This document shows, piece after piece, positions 9,651 to 18,080 of a stretch of 64,000 nt of DNA. The stretch comes from Caulobacter sp. 17J80-11. Lineage in GTDB: Bacteria > Pseudomonadota > Alphaproteobacteria > Caulobacterales > Caulobacteraceae. The DNA is taken from the NCBI RefSeq assembly GCF_014349105.1, contig NZ_JACSJI010000008.1, positions 1-64,000 on the forward strand, in the 5' to 3' direction. The stretch's first letter is position 1. The number at the start of each line of letters is the position of its first letter. The translations under genes and the position numbers were made by a program. A model generated the notes under the pieces. It saw only the letters and a program-made list of their open reading frames with translations. It did no database searches and was not told where the DNA came from.

Positions 9651-11060
9651 TCAGCTCCCTTCGTCGACGCGGCCGCCGGTTGCGCTTCCGGCCGTGTCGG
9701 CGAAGGCCATCGGCCGGCTGGGCGTCGCGTTCGGAATCGGCTCGGCGCCCTCCTCGGGGCCCCGACGCAGCAGCTTGTAGATGTAGAGAAAGCCGAAGCC
9801 CGCCAGGACGGCGTAGACCAGCCCGTAAATCCCCAGCGAAAGCAGCACGTCGCTGGTGGTCAGCGACGGGGTCACCGCGTCCTTGGTGCGCAGCAGGCCG
9901 TAGACCACCCAGGGCTGACGCCCGACCTCGGCCGTGTACCAGCCGCACAGAACGGCGATGAAGCCGGTCGGAAACGACAGGAAGGTGATCCACAGGAACC
10001 ACCGCGAGGTCTCCAGACGCCTCCGCCAGCGCAGGACGTTCCCCAGCCAGGACACGCCCAGCATGATCAGCCCCATGCCGACCATGATGCGAAAGCCCCA
10101 GAACGGGATGAACACCGGCGGCCGGTCTTCGGGCGGGAAGGTCTCCAGCCCGATCTCCTTCGCGGTCCAGTTGCCTGAGGCGATGAAGCTGCCGAGCCTG
10201 GGCACCTCGATCGCGAACAGGTTCTTCTGCTGCGCCTGATCCGGCAAGGCGACCAGCACCTCGGAAGCCGGCTGCTGGGTCTTCCAGCGCGCCTCGATGG
10301 CCGCGAACTTGGCCGGCTGGTGCTTGAGCACGTAGAGCCCGTTCTCGTGGCCGAACAGGATCTGGATCGGCACCAGCACCGCCGCCAGGCCCAGGCCCCA
10401 GTGCAGCATGACCCGCGCCGCCGGCCGGTGCACGTCGCGCAGCACGTACCAGGCCCCGGTGGCGGCGACGCACATGGCCGTGGTCAGGAAGGCCGCCAGC
10501 AGCATGTGCGGCCAGCGCACCATCATCACCGGCCCGAGCACGATCTCGCGCCAGTCCGCCGGCACGATCTTGCCGTCGACGACGGCGTGGCCGACGGGAA
10601 CCTGCATCCACGAGTTGTTCGCCAGGATCCAGAACGACGACAGCATCGTCCCCAGGGCGACCAGGCAGCAGGCGACGAAATAGAAGAGCGGCGAAACGCG
10701 GTCGCGCCCCAGCAGCACGACGCCCAGGAAGCTCGCCTCCAGCATGAAGGCGGTGAAGGACTCGTAGCCCAGCAGCGGGCCCTGGATCGAGCCGACCCGC
10801 TCGGCCAGCACCCCCCAGTTGGCGCCGAACTGGAAGGCCATGACGATGCCGGTCACGACGCCCATGCCGAACGAGACCGCGAAGATCTTGAGCCAGAACT
10901 CGAACACCCGCCGGTAGATCAGGTCGCCGGTCGCCAGCCGCAGCCCTTCCAGCACGGCCAGCCACGCCGCCAGCCCCATGGTGAAGGCCGGAAAGATGAT
11001 GTGGAAGCTGATCAGGAACCCGAACTGGATGCGTGAAAGCGTGACTGGATCGAAGTCCAT
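9651..11060 (-). CDS. cydA: Cytochrome bd-type quinol oxidase subunit I (cyanide-insensitive CioA type)
   Basis: 469 residues. It carries the quinol site and haems. His20 (SFHIIFPAFTMG) is a haem ligand; VRWPHMLLAAFLTTAM holds the b558 His; the quinol loop keeps Lys and Glu in KFAAIEARW. The Q loop is short and the GWYTAEVGRQPWVVYGLLRT block matches the CioA branch rather than E. coli CydA. AGGAGC lies ahead of the ATG. It sits 29 bases after the quinoprotein gene on the same strand, so the three probably form one transcript: a dehydrogenase feeding ubiquinone and an oxidase emptying it. Confidence 0.94.
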   Translation of the reverse strand: MDFDPVTLSRIQFGFLISFHIIFPAFTMGLAAWLAVLEGLRLATGDLIYRRVFEFWLKIFAVSFGMGVVTGIVMAFQFGANWGVLAERVGSIQGPLLGYESFTAFMLEASFLGVVLLGRDRVSPLFYFVACCLVALGTMLSSFWILANNSWMQVPVGHAVVDGKIVPADWREIVLGPVMMVRWPHMLLAAFLTTAMCVAATGAWYVLRDVHRPAARVMLHWGLGLAAVLVPIQILFGHENGLYVLKHQPAKFAAIEARWKTQQPASEVLVALPDQAQQKNLFAIEVPRLGSFIASGNWTAKEIGLETFPPEDRPPVFIPFWGFRIMVGMGLIMLGVSWLGNVLRWRRRLETSRWFLWITFLSFPTGFIAVLCGWYTAEVGRQPWVVYGLLRTKDAVTPSLTTSDVLLSLGIYGLVYAVLAGFGFLYIYKLLRRGPEEGAEPIPNATPSRPMAFADTAGSATGGRVDEGS

Positions 11061-11089
11061 CGTCGGTCGCTCCTGGCCTTAGCCGCCCG

Positions 11090-12913
11090 TCACGGTCGTG
11101 CGGCCGCACGGGGGCTCGCCGCGTCCTCCAGCCCCAGGACCACGACCTTTTCCGACCCGGACTTGACCGGCCAGAAGATGTTGTTGAACCCGGTCGCCAC
11201 CGCCACGCGCTGCGCCCCGCCCGGGGTCGCATAGGTGATGACGCCGCCGGCCAGCGGCCCGGGCATCTTCTTGCCATAGAGCTTGCGGCCGGTGTCGGCG
11301 TCGACGGCGTAGAAGTGGCCGCCGAGGTCGCCGAAGAAGACGACCCCGCCCGCGGTGGGCGTCACCGCGGCGACCACCGGGTAATCAGTCTTGATCCGCC
11401 ACTTCCACACGCCGGTGTCGGCGTCGAAGCCGGTCAGCCAACCGGCCCAGTGATCGTGACCGCGCACCTGCTTGTGGCCGATCATATTGAAGGGGTTGAT
11501 AGCGTTGTCGCCCATCCAGGGCTGGCCCAGCTTCACGTCCCGCAGCTGCCGTTCGTTCTTGACCTTCACCGTGGCGCACCAGTCGTTCTCGCCCAGGACG
11601 ATGAGGTTGGTGCGCGGATCGTAGGCCGGGCTGTTCCACTCCGCGCCGCCGACCGAACCGGGGCAGAAGGACACGTCCTTGTCGGGCGCGAACCGCTCTT
11701 CGATGTTTCGGATGGTGGTCGCCGGAACCTTGTAGAGCAGGCCGTCGGACGCGCGGTCGTAGCCGTAGAGATAGCCGTCCTTCGGCGCGGTCGCCATCAT
11801 TTGCCTGCCGCCGCGGGTGGTGATCAGGGCCGGCGGATTGGAGGCGTCCCAGTCGTGCCAGTCTTCCGGCAGGAGTTGGTAGTGCTTCTGGTAGGCCCCG
11901 GTCCGGGCGTCGTGCACCACGATCGAGTTGGTGAAAAGATTGGAGCCTTGGCGGACGTCGATGGCGAAGTCCGGCGCCGGGTTGCCGACGGGCTGGTACA
12001 GACGCCCCGTCGCCGGGTCCAGACTGAGCGAGGTCCAGCTTCCCCCGCCGCTGATCGGGAAGCCCTGCGGCGTCTTCCACGTCGAGCCATTGAGCGGCGA
12101 AGCGGCCACCGGGCCGAGCACCGGGTCGTCGGGCGCGCGCGGCACGTTGAAGTACTGCCACAGGACCTTGCCGGTCTTGGCGTCGAGCGCGAACAGCTTC
12201 CCCTTGCCGCCTTTGACGTCGCCGCCCGCTGTACCGACGAAGACCATCCCGTTCCAGGCGATCGGTGCGGCCGGGATGGTCTCGCCCCGCTTCGCCGTGT
12301 TGACCAGGGACGTCGCCCACAGCCGCTTGCCGGTGGCGAAATCGTAGGCCAGCAGCCGGCCGTCCTGGGTGCCGCGGAAGAGCACGCCGTCCATGTAGGC
12401 GGCGCCGCGGTTGGTCGGCAGCAGGTACCCCGGGTAGCGCTCGTGCGTGCGCCAGTTCACCTTGCAGGTGTTGGGGTCCAGCGAAAAGATGTCGAACTGG
12501 GTGGTGCCGATCAGCGCGCCTCGCACCATGAGCAGGCCGCTCTCGAACGCGCCCCACGAGCCGGTGTCGTACGTGCAGACGACCTTCAGCCGGCCGGCGT
12601 TGGCGTTGTTGATCTGGGTCAGCGGCGAAAACCGCTCGGAGGTCAGGGTCTTGTTGTAGCTCGGCCACTCGTCGGAAACGGGCGCGGGCGCAGCCGCAGG
12701 CGCAGCCGGGGCCACGAGCGCAGCGGGCCTGTAGGCCGGGTTGGTCTCCGTGGTCAGCGTCCCCTTTGGATCGGCGATCGAGTCGACATAGGCCCGCGCC
12801 ATGCCGCCCGCGCGCGAGGTCTGCACAGGGAAGGCTTTCATCACCAGGAAGCCGACGAGGGCGGCGACCAGCACGAGCCCGCCGATGACGAGGAGGAACT
12901 TCTTCAGTTTCAT
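11090..12913 (-). CDS. Membrane-anchored PQQ-type beta-propeller dehydrogenase
   Basis: 607 residues from ATG 12913. An N-terminal anchor (KKFLLVIGGLVLVAALVGFL) is followed by a linker rich in Ala and Pro, then an eight-bladed quinoprotein propeller. Tryptophan-docking style repeats are visible (LFALDAKTGKVLWQYF, YAVDADTGRKLYG), as are GGSWTSLSLDPATGRLYQPV and NPAPDFAID, usual in PQQ alcohol dehydrogenases. The vicinal Cys-Cys found near the PQQ in many relatives is absent (LLPTNRGAAY instead), and no cytochrome c domain is fused. Substrate unknown. A TTG at 12946 with AGGAGAGGAGG just ahead is a strong alternative start adding 11 residues; no Shine-Dalgarno precedes 12913. First gene of the probable operon with cydAB. 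Confidence 0.85.
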   Translation of the reverse strand: MKLKKFLLVIGGLVLVAALVGFLVMKAFPVQTSRAGGMARAYVDSIADPKGTLTTETNPAYRPAALVAPAAPAAAPAPVSDEWPSYNKTLTSERFSPLTQINNANAGRLKVVCTYDTGSWGAFESGLLMVRGALIGTTQFDIFSLDPNTCKVNWRTHERYPGYLLPTNRGAAYMDGVLFRGTQDGRLLAYDFATGKRLWATSLVNTAKRGETIPAAPIAWNGMVFVGTAGGDVKGGKGKLFALDAKTGKVLWQYFNVPRAPDDPVLGPVAASPLNGSTWKTPQGFPISGGGSWTSLSLDPATGRLYQPVGNPAPDFAIDVRQGSNLFTNSIVVHDARTGAYQKHYQLLPEDWHDWDASNPPALITTRGGRQMMATAPKDGYLYGYDRASDGLLYKVPATTIRNIEERFAPDKDVSFCPGSVGGAEWNSPAYDPRTNLIVLGENDWCATVKVKNERQLRDVKLGQPWMGDNAINPFNMIGHKQVRGHDHWAGWLTGFDADTGVWKWRIKTDYPVVAAVTPTAGGVVFFGDLGGHFYAVDADTGRKLYGKKMPGPLAGGVITYATPGGAQRVAVATGFNNIFWPVKSGSEKVVVLGLEDAASPRAAARP

Positions 12914-13023
12914 GGCTGGCGCGCCTGTGACCGCTGTCCGCCGCAACTGTCCTCCTCTCCTATGGCGGGCGTCTCTAGGGCGTCCCCTGATCCAGACGGA
13001 TATAAACCCTGACCTCAGCCGGA

Positions 13024-13047
13024 CGCCGGGGGGCCCGAACCCCGGCG
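13024..13047 (+). promoter_or_regulatory. GC-rich hairpin in the pyrB 5' region
   Basis: A perfect 8-bp stem CGCCGGGG/CCCCGGCG with an 8-base loop ends 44 bases before the pyrB ATG. A second GGCC-rich structure follows, and no clear Shine-Dalgarno precedes the ATG. It could be an attenuator or a translation-control element for pyrimidine synthesis, or part of the divergent promoter region shared with the quinoprotein gene. No U-tract follows, so it is not a typical terminator. Confidence 0.35.
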
Positions 13048-13091
13048 CCCCCTAGACGCCCCGGCCCTCCCCGGCCTATAGCCCGGCCTCG

Positions 13092-14078
13092 ATGACACCG
13101 AACCGCGCCGTTTCCGACGACATCCGCGCCCGGCTGTTCCCGTTTCCTGCAAGGCATCTGACCACGGTCCTGGACCTGAAGCCGCCGCACGTCACGGCGC
13201 TGCTGGACCTGGCCGACGCCTTCGTGGAGCTGAACCGCCAGACCGCGAAGACCCTGGACCTGCTCAAGGGCCGGACCCTGGTCAACCTGTTCTTCGAGAA
13301 CTCCACCCGCACCCAGAGCTCCTTCGAGCTGGCCGGCAAACGGCTGGGCGCGGACGTGGTCAACATGAACCCGCGCACCTCCTCGGTCGCCAAGGGCGAG
13401 ACCCTGATCGACACGGCGGTGACGCTGAACGCCATGAAGCCCGACCTGCTGGTCGTGCGCCACGCCGGCTCCGGCGCGCCGGACCTGCTGGCCCGCAAGG
13501 TGTCGGGCAGCGTGGTCAACGCCGGCGACGGCCAGCACGAGCACCCGACCCAGGCGCTGCTGGACATGCTGTCCATGCGCCGGGCCTTCGGCGACGTCGG
13601 CAACCTGACGGTCGCGATCTGCGGCGACGTCGCCCACAGCCGGGTGGCCCGCTCCAACGTGGCGCTGCTGACCATGATGGGCGCCAACGTGCGCCTGGTC
13701 GGCCCGCCGACCCTGATGCCGCCGGCCGTCGACCGCTGGGGCGTCGAGGTCCACCACGACATGCGCAAGGGCATCGAGGGCGCGGACGTGGTCATGATGC
13801 TGCGCCTGCAGCTGGAGCGGATGGACGGGGCCTTCGTGCCGTCCATGCGCGAGTACTTCCGCTTCTGGGGCCTGGACCACGAAAAACTCAAGCACGCCAA
13901 GCCGGGCGCCAAGGTCATGCACCCCGGCCCGATGAACCGCGGGGTCGAGATCGACTCCGACGTGGCCGACGATCCGGCCGTCAGCCTGATCCAGGACCAG
14001 GTCGAGATGGGCGTGGCCGTGCGCATGGCGGTGCTGGCCTCGCTGGCCGAGCGGCTCGAGCAGGAGGCCGGCCGATGA
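13092..14078 (+). CDS. pyrB: Aspartate carbamoyltransferase catalytic subunit
   Basis: 328 residues, cytoplasmic, second step of pyrimidine synthesis (carbamoyl phosphate plus aspartate). The carbamoyl-phosphate motif [13 protein letters not shown] is at about residue 68, [12 protein letters not shown] in the middle, and the aspartate-binding region [11 protein letters not shown] near the end. Its TGA overlaps the ATG of the next gene (ATGA). Such pairs usually encode a class A ATCase in which PyrB assembles with an inactive dihydroorotase-like partner; the partner here is indeed inactive by sequence. Confidence 0.97.
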   Translation: MTPNRAVSDDIRARLFPFPARHLTTVLDLKPPHVTALLDLADAFVELNRQTAKTLDLLKGRTLVNLFFENSTRTQSSFELAGKRLGADVVNMNPRTSSVAKGETLIDTAVTLNAMKPDLLVVRHAGSGAPDLLARKVSGSVVNAGDGQHEHPTQALLDMLSMRRAFGDVGNLTVAICGDVAHSRVARSNVALLTMMGANVRLVGPPTLMPPAVDRWGVEVHHDMRKGIEGADVVMMLRLQLERMDGAFVPSMREYFRFWGLDHEKLKHAKPGAKVMHPGPMNRGVEIDSDVADDPAVSLIQDQVEMGVAVRMAVLASLAERLEQEAGR

Positions 14079-15352
14079 AGACGGCTTTCATCAACGCCCG
14101 CCTGGTCGACCCGGCCTCGGGCTACGACGGTCCCGGCAGCGTGCTGGTGATCGGCGACGAGATCGTCCAGGTCGCCCACACCCCGACCATCGAAGGCCAC
14201 ACCGGCGACACCGTCCACTGCGGCGGCGCGGTGCTGGGGCCGGGCCTGATCGACCTGCGGGTCAAGACCGGCGAGCCCGGCCACGAGCCCAAGGAGACGC
14301 TGAAGTCGGCCGCCCGCGCGGCCGCCGCCGGCGGGGTCTCCACGGTCGTGCTGCAGCCCGACACCGACCCGGCCCTGGACGAGCCGGCCATGGTCGACTT
14401 CGTCACCCGCCGCGCCCGCGCCCTGGGCCTGGTCAACATGCTGGTCGCCGGCGCCGCCACCCGCGGCCTGGAAGGCGCCCGCATGGCCGAGCTGGGGCTG
14501 ATGCAGGAGGCCGGCGCGGCCTACTTCACCGACGCCGACAAGGTGATCGTCAACACCAAGGTGTTCCGCCGCATCCTGACCTACGCCAAGGCCTTCGGCG
14601 CCCTGGTCGCTCACCGGCCGATGGACCCGTGGCTGGCCGAAGGCGCGGTCGCCACGGCCAGCCAGTTGTCCGGCTGGAACGGCCTTCCCGCCGCCCCGGC
14701 GGTGGCCGAGCGCATCATGCTGGAGCGCGACCTGGCCCTGGCCGAGACCACCGGCGCGCGCCTGCTGGTCGACCAGATCTCCACCGCCGACGCGCTGGAC
14801 AGCCTCAAGCGGGCCAAGGCGCGCGGCGTGAAGGCCTTCGCCTCCTGCTCGATCAACCACCTGTCGTTCAACGAGGTGGATCTGGGCGACTACCGCACCT
14901 TCTTCCGGCTGGACCCGCCGCTGCGCCCCGAAGAGGACCGCCAGGCCCTGATCGAGGCGGTGCGCGACGGCCTGATCGACGTGATCGTCTCCGCCCACGC
15001 GCCGGCTCCGGCGGAAGACAAGCGCCGCCCGTTCAGCGAGGCCGCCCCCGGCGCCATCGGCGTCGAAACCCTGCTGCCGGCCCTGATGAGCCTGCACCAC
15101 GAGGCGGGCCTCAGCCTGCTGGAGGTGCTGCGCCCGGTGACCAGCGCGCCGGCGGCCCTGCTGGGCCTGAAGTCGGGCCGCCTGGCCGAAGGCACGCCGG
15201 CCGACCTGGTGCTGTTCGACCCCGGCGCCCCGGTCGTGATCGACGCCGCCAAGCTGCAGTCGAAGTCGAAGAACTCCCCGTTCGACGGCCGCCGCCTGCA
15301 GGGCAAGGTCATGCGCACGGTCGTCGGCGGCCGGACGGTGTTCGGCGGCTAA
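14075..15352 (+). CDS. pyrC: Inactive dihydroorotase-like subunit (PyrC'/PyrX type)
   Basis: 425 residues with the amidohydrolase fold of type I dihydroorotase. Key catalytic residues are gone. The metal-binding D-x-H-x-H reads DLRVK (residues 60-64, so His62 is Arg and His64 is Lys). The catalytic Asp of the usual DHAP motif is Ala307 in SAHAP. The usual PHHL reads INHL. Overall similarity is otherwise strong ([46 protein letters not shown]). In Pseudomonas the homologous PyrC' is non-catalytic and is needed to assemble the PyrB dodecamer; the ATGA overlap with pyrB supports the same structural role here. A true dihydroorotase must be encoded elsewhere. Confidence 0.92.
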   Translation: MKTAFINARLVDPASGYDGPGSVLVIGDEIVQVAHTPTIEGHTGDTVHCGGAVLGPGLIDLRVKTGEPGHEPKETLKSAARAAAAGGVSTVVLQPDTDPALDEPAMVDFVTRRARALGLVNMLVAGAATRGLEGARMAELGLMQEAGAAYFTDADKVIVNTKVFRRILTYAKAFGALVAHRPMDPWLAEGAVATASQLSGWNGLPAAPAVAERIMLERDLALAETTGARLLVDQISTADALDSLKRAKARGVKAFASCSINHLSFNEVDLGDYRTFFRLDPPLRPEEDRQALIEAVRDGLIDVIVSAHAPAPAEDKRRPFSEAAPGAIGVETLLPALMSLHHEAGLSLLEVLRPVTSAPAALLGLKSGRLAEGTPADLVLFDPGAPVVIDAAKLQSKSKNSPFDGRRLQGKVMRTVVGGRTVFGG

Positions 15353-15354
15353 GA

Positions 15355-15542
15355 CCTTCTCCCAGGGGGAGAAGGACGGGCCCCGCGCACCGGAGCGCGA
15401 AGCGCGAAGGTCCGCGCGGGAGGATGAGGGATTACGGACCGGCGGCGCTCATGGCGCGCCCGGTCCTGAACTCTCCCGTTTCCCTCACCCTCCCACGCCG
15501 CTTACGCGGCGCGGGCCCCTCCCTCTCCCGACCGGGAGAGGG
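15355..15542. repeat. Type A composite palindromic element, copy 5 (full)
   Basis: It fills the gap between the convergent pyrC-like gene and the hypothetical at 15550. It starts CCTTCTCCC-AGG-GGGAGAAGG, has GGGAGGATGAGGGATTACGG and TCCCTCACCCTCCCACGCCGC inside, and ends CCCTCTCCCGACCGGGAGAGGG. Probably works as the two-way transcription end here. Confidence 0.85.
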
Positions 15543-15549
15543 ATTGTCA

Positions 15550-15930
15550 CTACGGCTGCTTGCTCTCGAATCTCACACCGTCGCGGCGGGTGACGCGGGT
15601 GGGCCCCTGACGGCTGTACTTCGGGATCATGCGGCGGATGTCGGCGTAGACCCGCGCGGTCCGCTGCGGCCGGACCGTCAGGCAGAGGTCCCACTCCCCT
15701 TCGCGCCCCCAGCGCACGGCCTGCGCCCGCGTGACGTCGCGGCTGCGCCCGACGTAGGCGCGCACCTTGCGGGCGACCTCGCCGTTGGTCCCGGAGGCGT
15801 AGCTGCCGAAGGAGACCTCCACGTCGCACGGCGCGGGGAAACGCTGGTCGCGGTCGAGCCACTCGATGCGGTCGGCGGAAGGTGAAGCGGCGGCCAGGGC
15901 CAGGACCAGCGCCAGCGAAGCCGGGCTCAT
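15550..15930 (-). CDS. Secreted hypothetical protein
   Basis: 126 residues from ATG 15930. A short signal peptide (MSPASLALVLALAAASPSA) is followed by a soluble basic domain with two Cys (PAPCDVEVSFGSYASG and WDLCLTVRPQRTARVYADI). I do not recognise the family. Last gene of a four-gene minus-strand cluster whose other three members are related membrane proteins; its ATG is 1 base after the stop of the gene before it, so it is probably co-transcribed. Confidence 0.7.
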   Translation of the reverse strand: MSPASLALVLALAAASPSADRIEWLDRDQRFPAPCDVEVSFGSYASGTNGEVARKVRAYVGRSRDVTRAQAVRWGREGEWDLCLTVRPQRTARVYADIRRMIPKYSRQGPTRVTRRDGVRFESKQP

Positions 15931-15931
15931 C

Positions 15932-16396
15932 TCAGGCCCCCAACCCGCAGCGCCGGGCGACACCGGTGCAGGCGAGCGCGACGACCGCCCCGAGGCCTCC
16001 GCACGGCAGCGGATCGCTCAACCCCGACCCAAACGCGACGAGCGGCAAGGCCGTCGCCACGAATCCGGCGGCCAGGGCGACCGCAGACAACGTCCAGCCC
16101 CGTACCCACCGGTTCGCCGCGCCGACCAGCAGGCCCGCGACGAAAGCCGGCGCGCCTGCGAACAGGTAGCCGAGCAGCACCAGCCCCAGCAAAAGGATCG
16201 GCTCAGCCATGAGGTCCGCGATGTCGCGCGGACTTCCATGGGCGGCCCCGATCGCGCCGGCGGCGGCGACAAAAAGGAAGCTCCCGATCGGCGGCCCCGT
16301 CAGCAGGAACAGGACCCCGAACTGGACGGCGCCGCTCATGACAGAGCTTCGCTTCGGCGGCACAGGGGCCGAACCGGCCACGGCGGCGTCTGTCAC
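15932..16396 (-). CDS. Small membrane protein, cluster paralogue 3
   Basis: 154 residues, GTG start, with four or five hydrophobic helices. It shares layout with its two upstream neighbours: a first helix pair after a short polar start (FGVLFLLTGPPIGSFLFVAA), a later APAFVAGLLVGAANR block and a C-terminal helix ending GVARRC. The GTG overlaps the stop of the upstream gene by 4 bases (GTGA). Family not recognised; function unknown. Confidence 0.7.
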   Translation of the reverse strand: MTDAAVAGSAPVPPKRSSVMSGAVQFGVLFLLTGPPIGSFLFVAAAGAIGAAHGSPRDIADLMAEPILLLGLVLLGYLFAGAPAFVAGLLVGAANRWVRGWTLSAVALAAGFVATALPLVAFGSGLSDPLPCGGLGAVVALACTGVARRCGLGA

Positions 16397-16857
16397 ACAC
16401 GGCTCCGGAAGCTGAACCGGCGCGCAATGGCGGTGCAGATCACCGCCGCGATCGCGCCGTCGACGGCCAGTAACACGATCTGGCCGGCGTAGTCGCCCAG
16501 GCCCGCGGGCACGGCCGCCAGCGCGCCGGCGAGGGCCGCGACCAGATACACGACCGGGCTCTTGCGATTGGCCCCGAACGCGCCGACCGCCAGGCCGGCC
16601 AGGGCCGCCGGCGCGGTCCCGGCCGCATAGGCCTCGGGCGCCCAGATGAACACGTCGGCGACCAGCGCGCGCAGGGCGTCGGACGCGTCCTCGAGGGTGG
16701 GGCCGCCGCCGTCCAGGCGGGTGAGCAGCAGGGCCACCACCGCGGCCGCCACCGTCCCCGCGACCAGCGGGCCGAGCGCGGCGAACAGCACGGCGTAGCG
16801 CAGGGCGGATCTCAGTGGAGAGCTCCCGGCGACGGTTTGCGGCGCGGCCTCGCTCAT
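16393..16857 (-). CDS. Small membrane protein, cluster paralogue 2
   Basis: 154 residues with about four helices: YAVLFAALGPLVAGTVAAAV, then TAPAALAGLAVGAFGANR, VVYLVAALAGALAAVPAG, and a last helix IVLLAVDGAIAAVICTAIAR. The motif APAALAGLAVGA matches APAFVAGLLVGA of the next gene and IPAAVAGFVTGAG of the previous one. ATGA overlap with the upstream gene and GTGA with the downstream one. Function unknown. Confidence 0.7.
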   Translation of the reverse strand: MSEAAPQTVAGSSPLRSALRYAVLFAALGPLVAGTVAAAVVALLLTRLDGGGPTLEDASDALRALVADVFIWAPEAYAAGTAPAALAGLAVGAFGANRKSPVVYLVAALAGALAAVPAGLGDYAGQIVLLAVDGAIAAVICTAIARRFSFRSRV

Positions 16858-17303
16858 CGGTCTTCGTCCCGTCCGATCACACCGATCTGGGCCCCGAACC
16901 AGGCCGCGACCAGGCAGGGGGGCACGGCCAGGGCGCCGACCAGGCCCAGGGCTCCGACGTCGGGCAGGAAACGGCCGGCGTGCACGATCAGGGTGGCCAG
17001 CGCCCCGGCCGCGCCGGCCAGCAGGTAGATGCGCTTGCCGCCGCCCACCCGGGTCGCGCCCGCGCCGGTGACGAAGCCGGCGACGGCGGCGGGGATCAGG
17101 GCGCCGGCGAACACCAGCACCGGGGCGAGCAGGATCACCAGCCCCTCGGCCTCCAGCGGCCCACGCGTGAGGCTGAGCGTCCCGGCCGCCGTCGCGGCGA
17201 CCACCGCCGCGGTGAACGGCGCGGCGACCACGAAGACCAGCGCGCCGCGCACGCCGTCGCGAAACGTGGCCGTCGCCGGAGCCGGATCGAGGGACTCGCT
17301 CAT
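16854..17303 (-). CDS. Small membrane protein, cluster paralogue 1
   Basis: 149 residues from ATG 17303, with about four helices (ALVFVVAAPFTAAVVAATAA, LVILLAPVLVFAGALIPA, IYLLAGAAGALATLIVHAG, GLVGALAVPPCLVAAWFGA). First gene of the cluster, starting ~155 bases from the divergent plsY start. An ATG at 17315 would add four residues. It is related to the next two genes by layout and short motifs, which suggests tandem duplication. Function unknown. Confidence 0.7.
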   Translation of the reverse strand: MSESLDPAPATATFRDGVRGALVFVVAAPFTAAVVAATAAGTLSLTRGPLEAEGLVILLAPVLVFAGALIPAAVAGFVTGAGATRVGGGKRIYLLAGAAGALATLIVHAGRFLPDVGALGLVGALAVPPCLVAAWFGAQIGVIGRDEDR

Positions 17304-17423
17304 GGCCCCGATCATAAACCGGCTCGCAGAACGTGGATATGGCGAAGCTTGGTGAACGCTGTCACGCCTCTGAGAGCGCTGCGGGAACCCCGCTAGGAAT
17401 CGCCGCGAAGCGCGTTACAAAAC

Positions 17424-17445
17424 GGCGGTCCCCGCCGGGGACGCC
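17424..17445 (+). promoter_or_regulatory. Hairpin just ahead of plsY
   Basis: GGC-G-GTCCCC, loop GCC, GGGGAC-GCC gives a 9-bp stem with one bulge, ending 14 bases before the plsY GTG, with AGAGG in between. It could affect translation start of plsY. No experimental counterpart known to me. Confidence 0.3.
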
Positions 17446-17459
17446 AGAGGTGTGCGCGC

Positions 17460-18077
17460 GTGACCAACTACCTTCCGATGCTGGCCGCCGCCGTGGGCGG
17501 CTATCTGCTGGGCTCCATTCCCTTCGGGGTGATCGCCACGCGCCTGGGCGGCGCCGGCGACATCACCAAGGTGGGCTCCGGCAACATCGGCGCGACCAAC
17601 GTGCTGCGCACCGGCCGCAAGGACCTTGCCGCCCTGACCCTGATCGGCGACGTCGGCAAGGGCATCCTGGCCGTGCTCCTGGCCAAGCTGCTGGCCCACG
17701 ATCCGGCGGTGACGGCGGTCGCCGGCGGCGCGGCCTTCCTGGGCCACCTGTTCCCGGTCTGGCTGAAGTTCAAGGGCGGCAAGGGCGTGGCCACCTTCTT
17801 CGGGGTCATGCTGTTCGCGCCGCTGATGCCGTGGGCGGGCCTGCTCGCGGCCGCGACCTGGATCGCCATGGCCTTCCTGTTCCGCATCTCGTCGCTGGCG
17901 GCCCTGACGGCGGCGGCCCTGGCCCCGATCTACATCCTGATCACCGACGAGCCCTACGCCTACCTGTGGCTGGCCCTGTTCATGGCCGTGCTGATCTTCA
18001 TCCGCCACCGCGCCAACATCGGACGCCTGCTCAAGGGCGAGGAGCCGAAGATCGGCGCGGGCAAGAAGAAGGACTGA
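17460..18077 (+). CDS. plsY: Acyl-phosphate glycerol-3-phosphate acyltransferase
   Basis: 205 residues, inner membrane, five or more helices. PlsY moves an acyl group from acyl phosphate to glycerol 3-phosphate, the first acylation in phospholipid synthesis. The three conserved cytoplasmic motifs are visible: GSIPFGVIATRL with GSGNIGATNVLRTGRK, GHLFPVWLKFKGGKGVATFF, and RHRANIGRLLKGEEPKIG near the C-terminus. GTG start at 17460, preceded by AGAGG. dprA follows 3 bases after its stop in the same frame. Confidence 0.95.
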   Translation: MTNYLPMLAAAVGGYLLGSIPFGVIATRLGGAGDITKVGSGNIGATNVLRTGRKDLAALTLIGDVGKGILAVLLAKLLAHDPAVTAVAGGAAFLGHLFPVWLKFKGGKGVATFFGVMLFAPLMPWAGLLAAATWIAMAFLFRISSLAALTAAALAPIYILITDEPYAYLWLALFMAVLIFIRHRANIGRLLKGEEPKIGAGKKKD

Positions 18078-18080
18078 CGC

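Noticed and set aside
8629-11277. Open frame of 882 codons on the minus strand joining subunits I and II of the oxidase
   Set aside because: Only the CydB part (from 9648) is in this frame; the upstream half is a shadow of cydA, which lies in another frame with clear family motifs.
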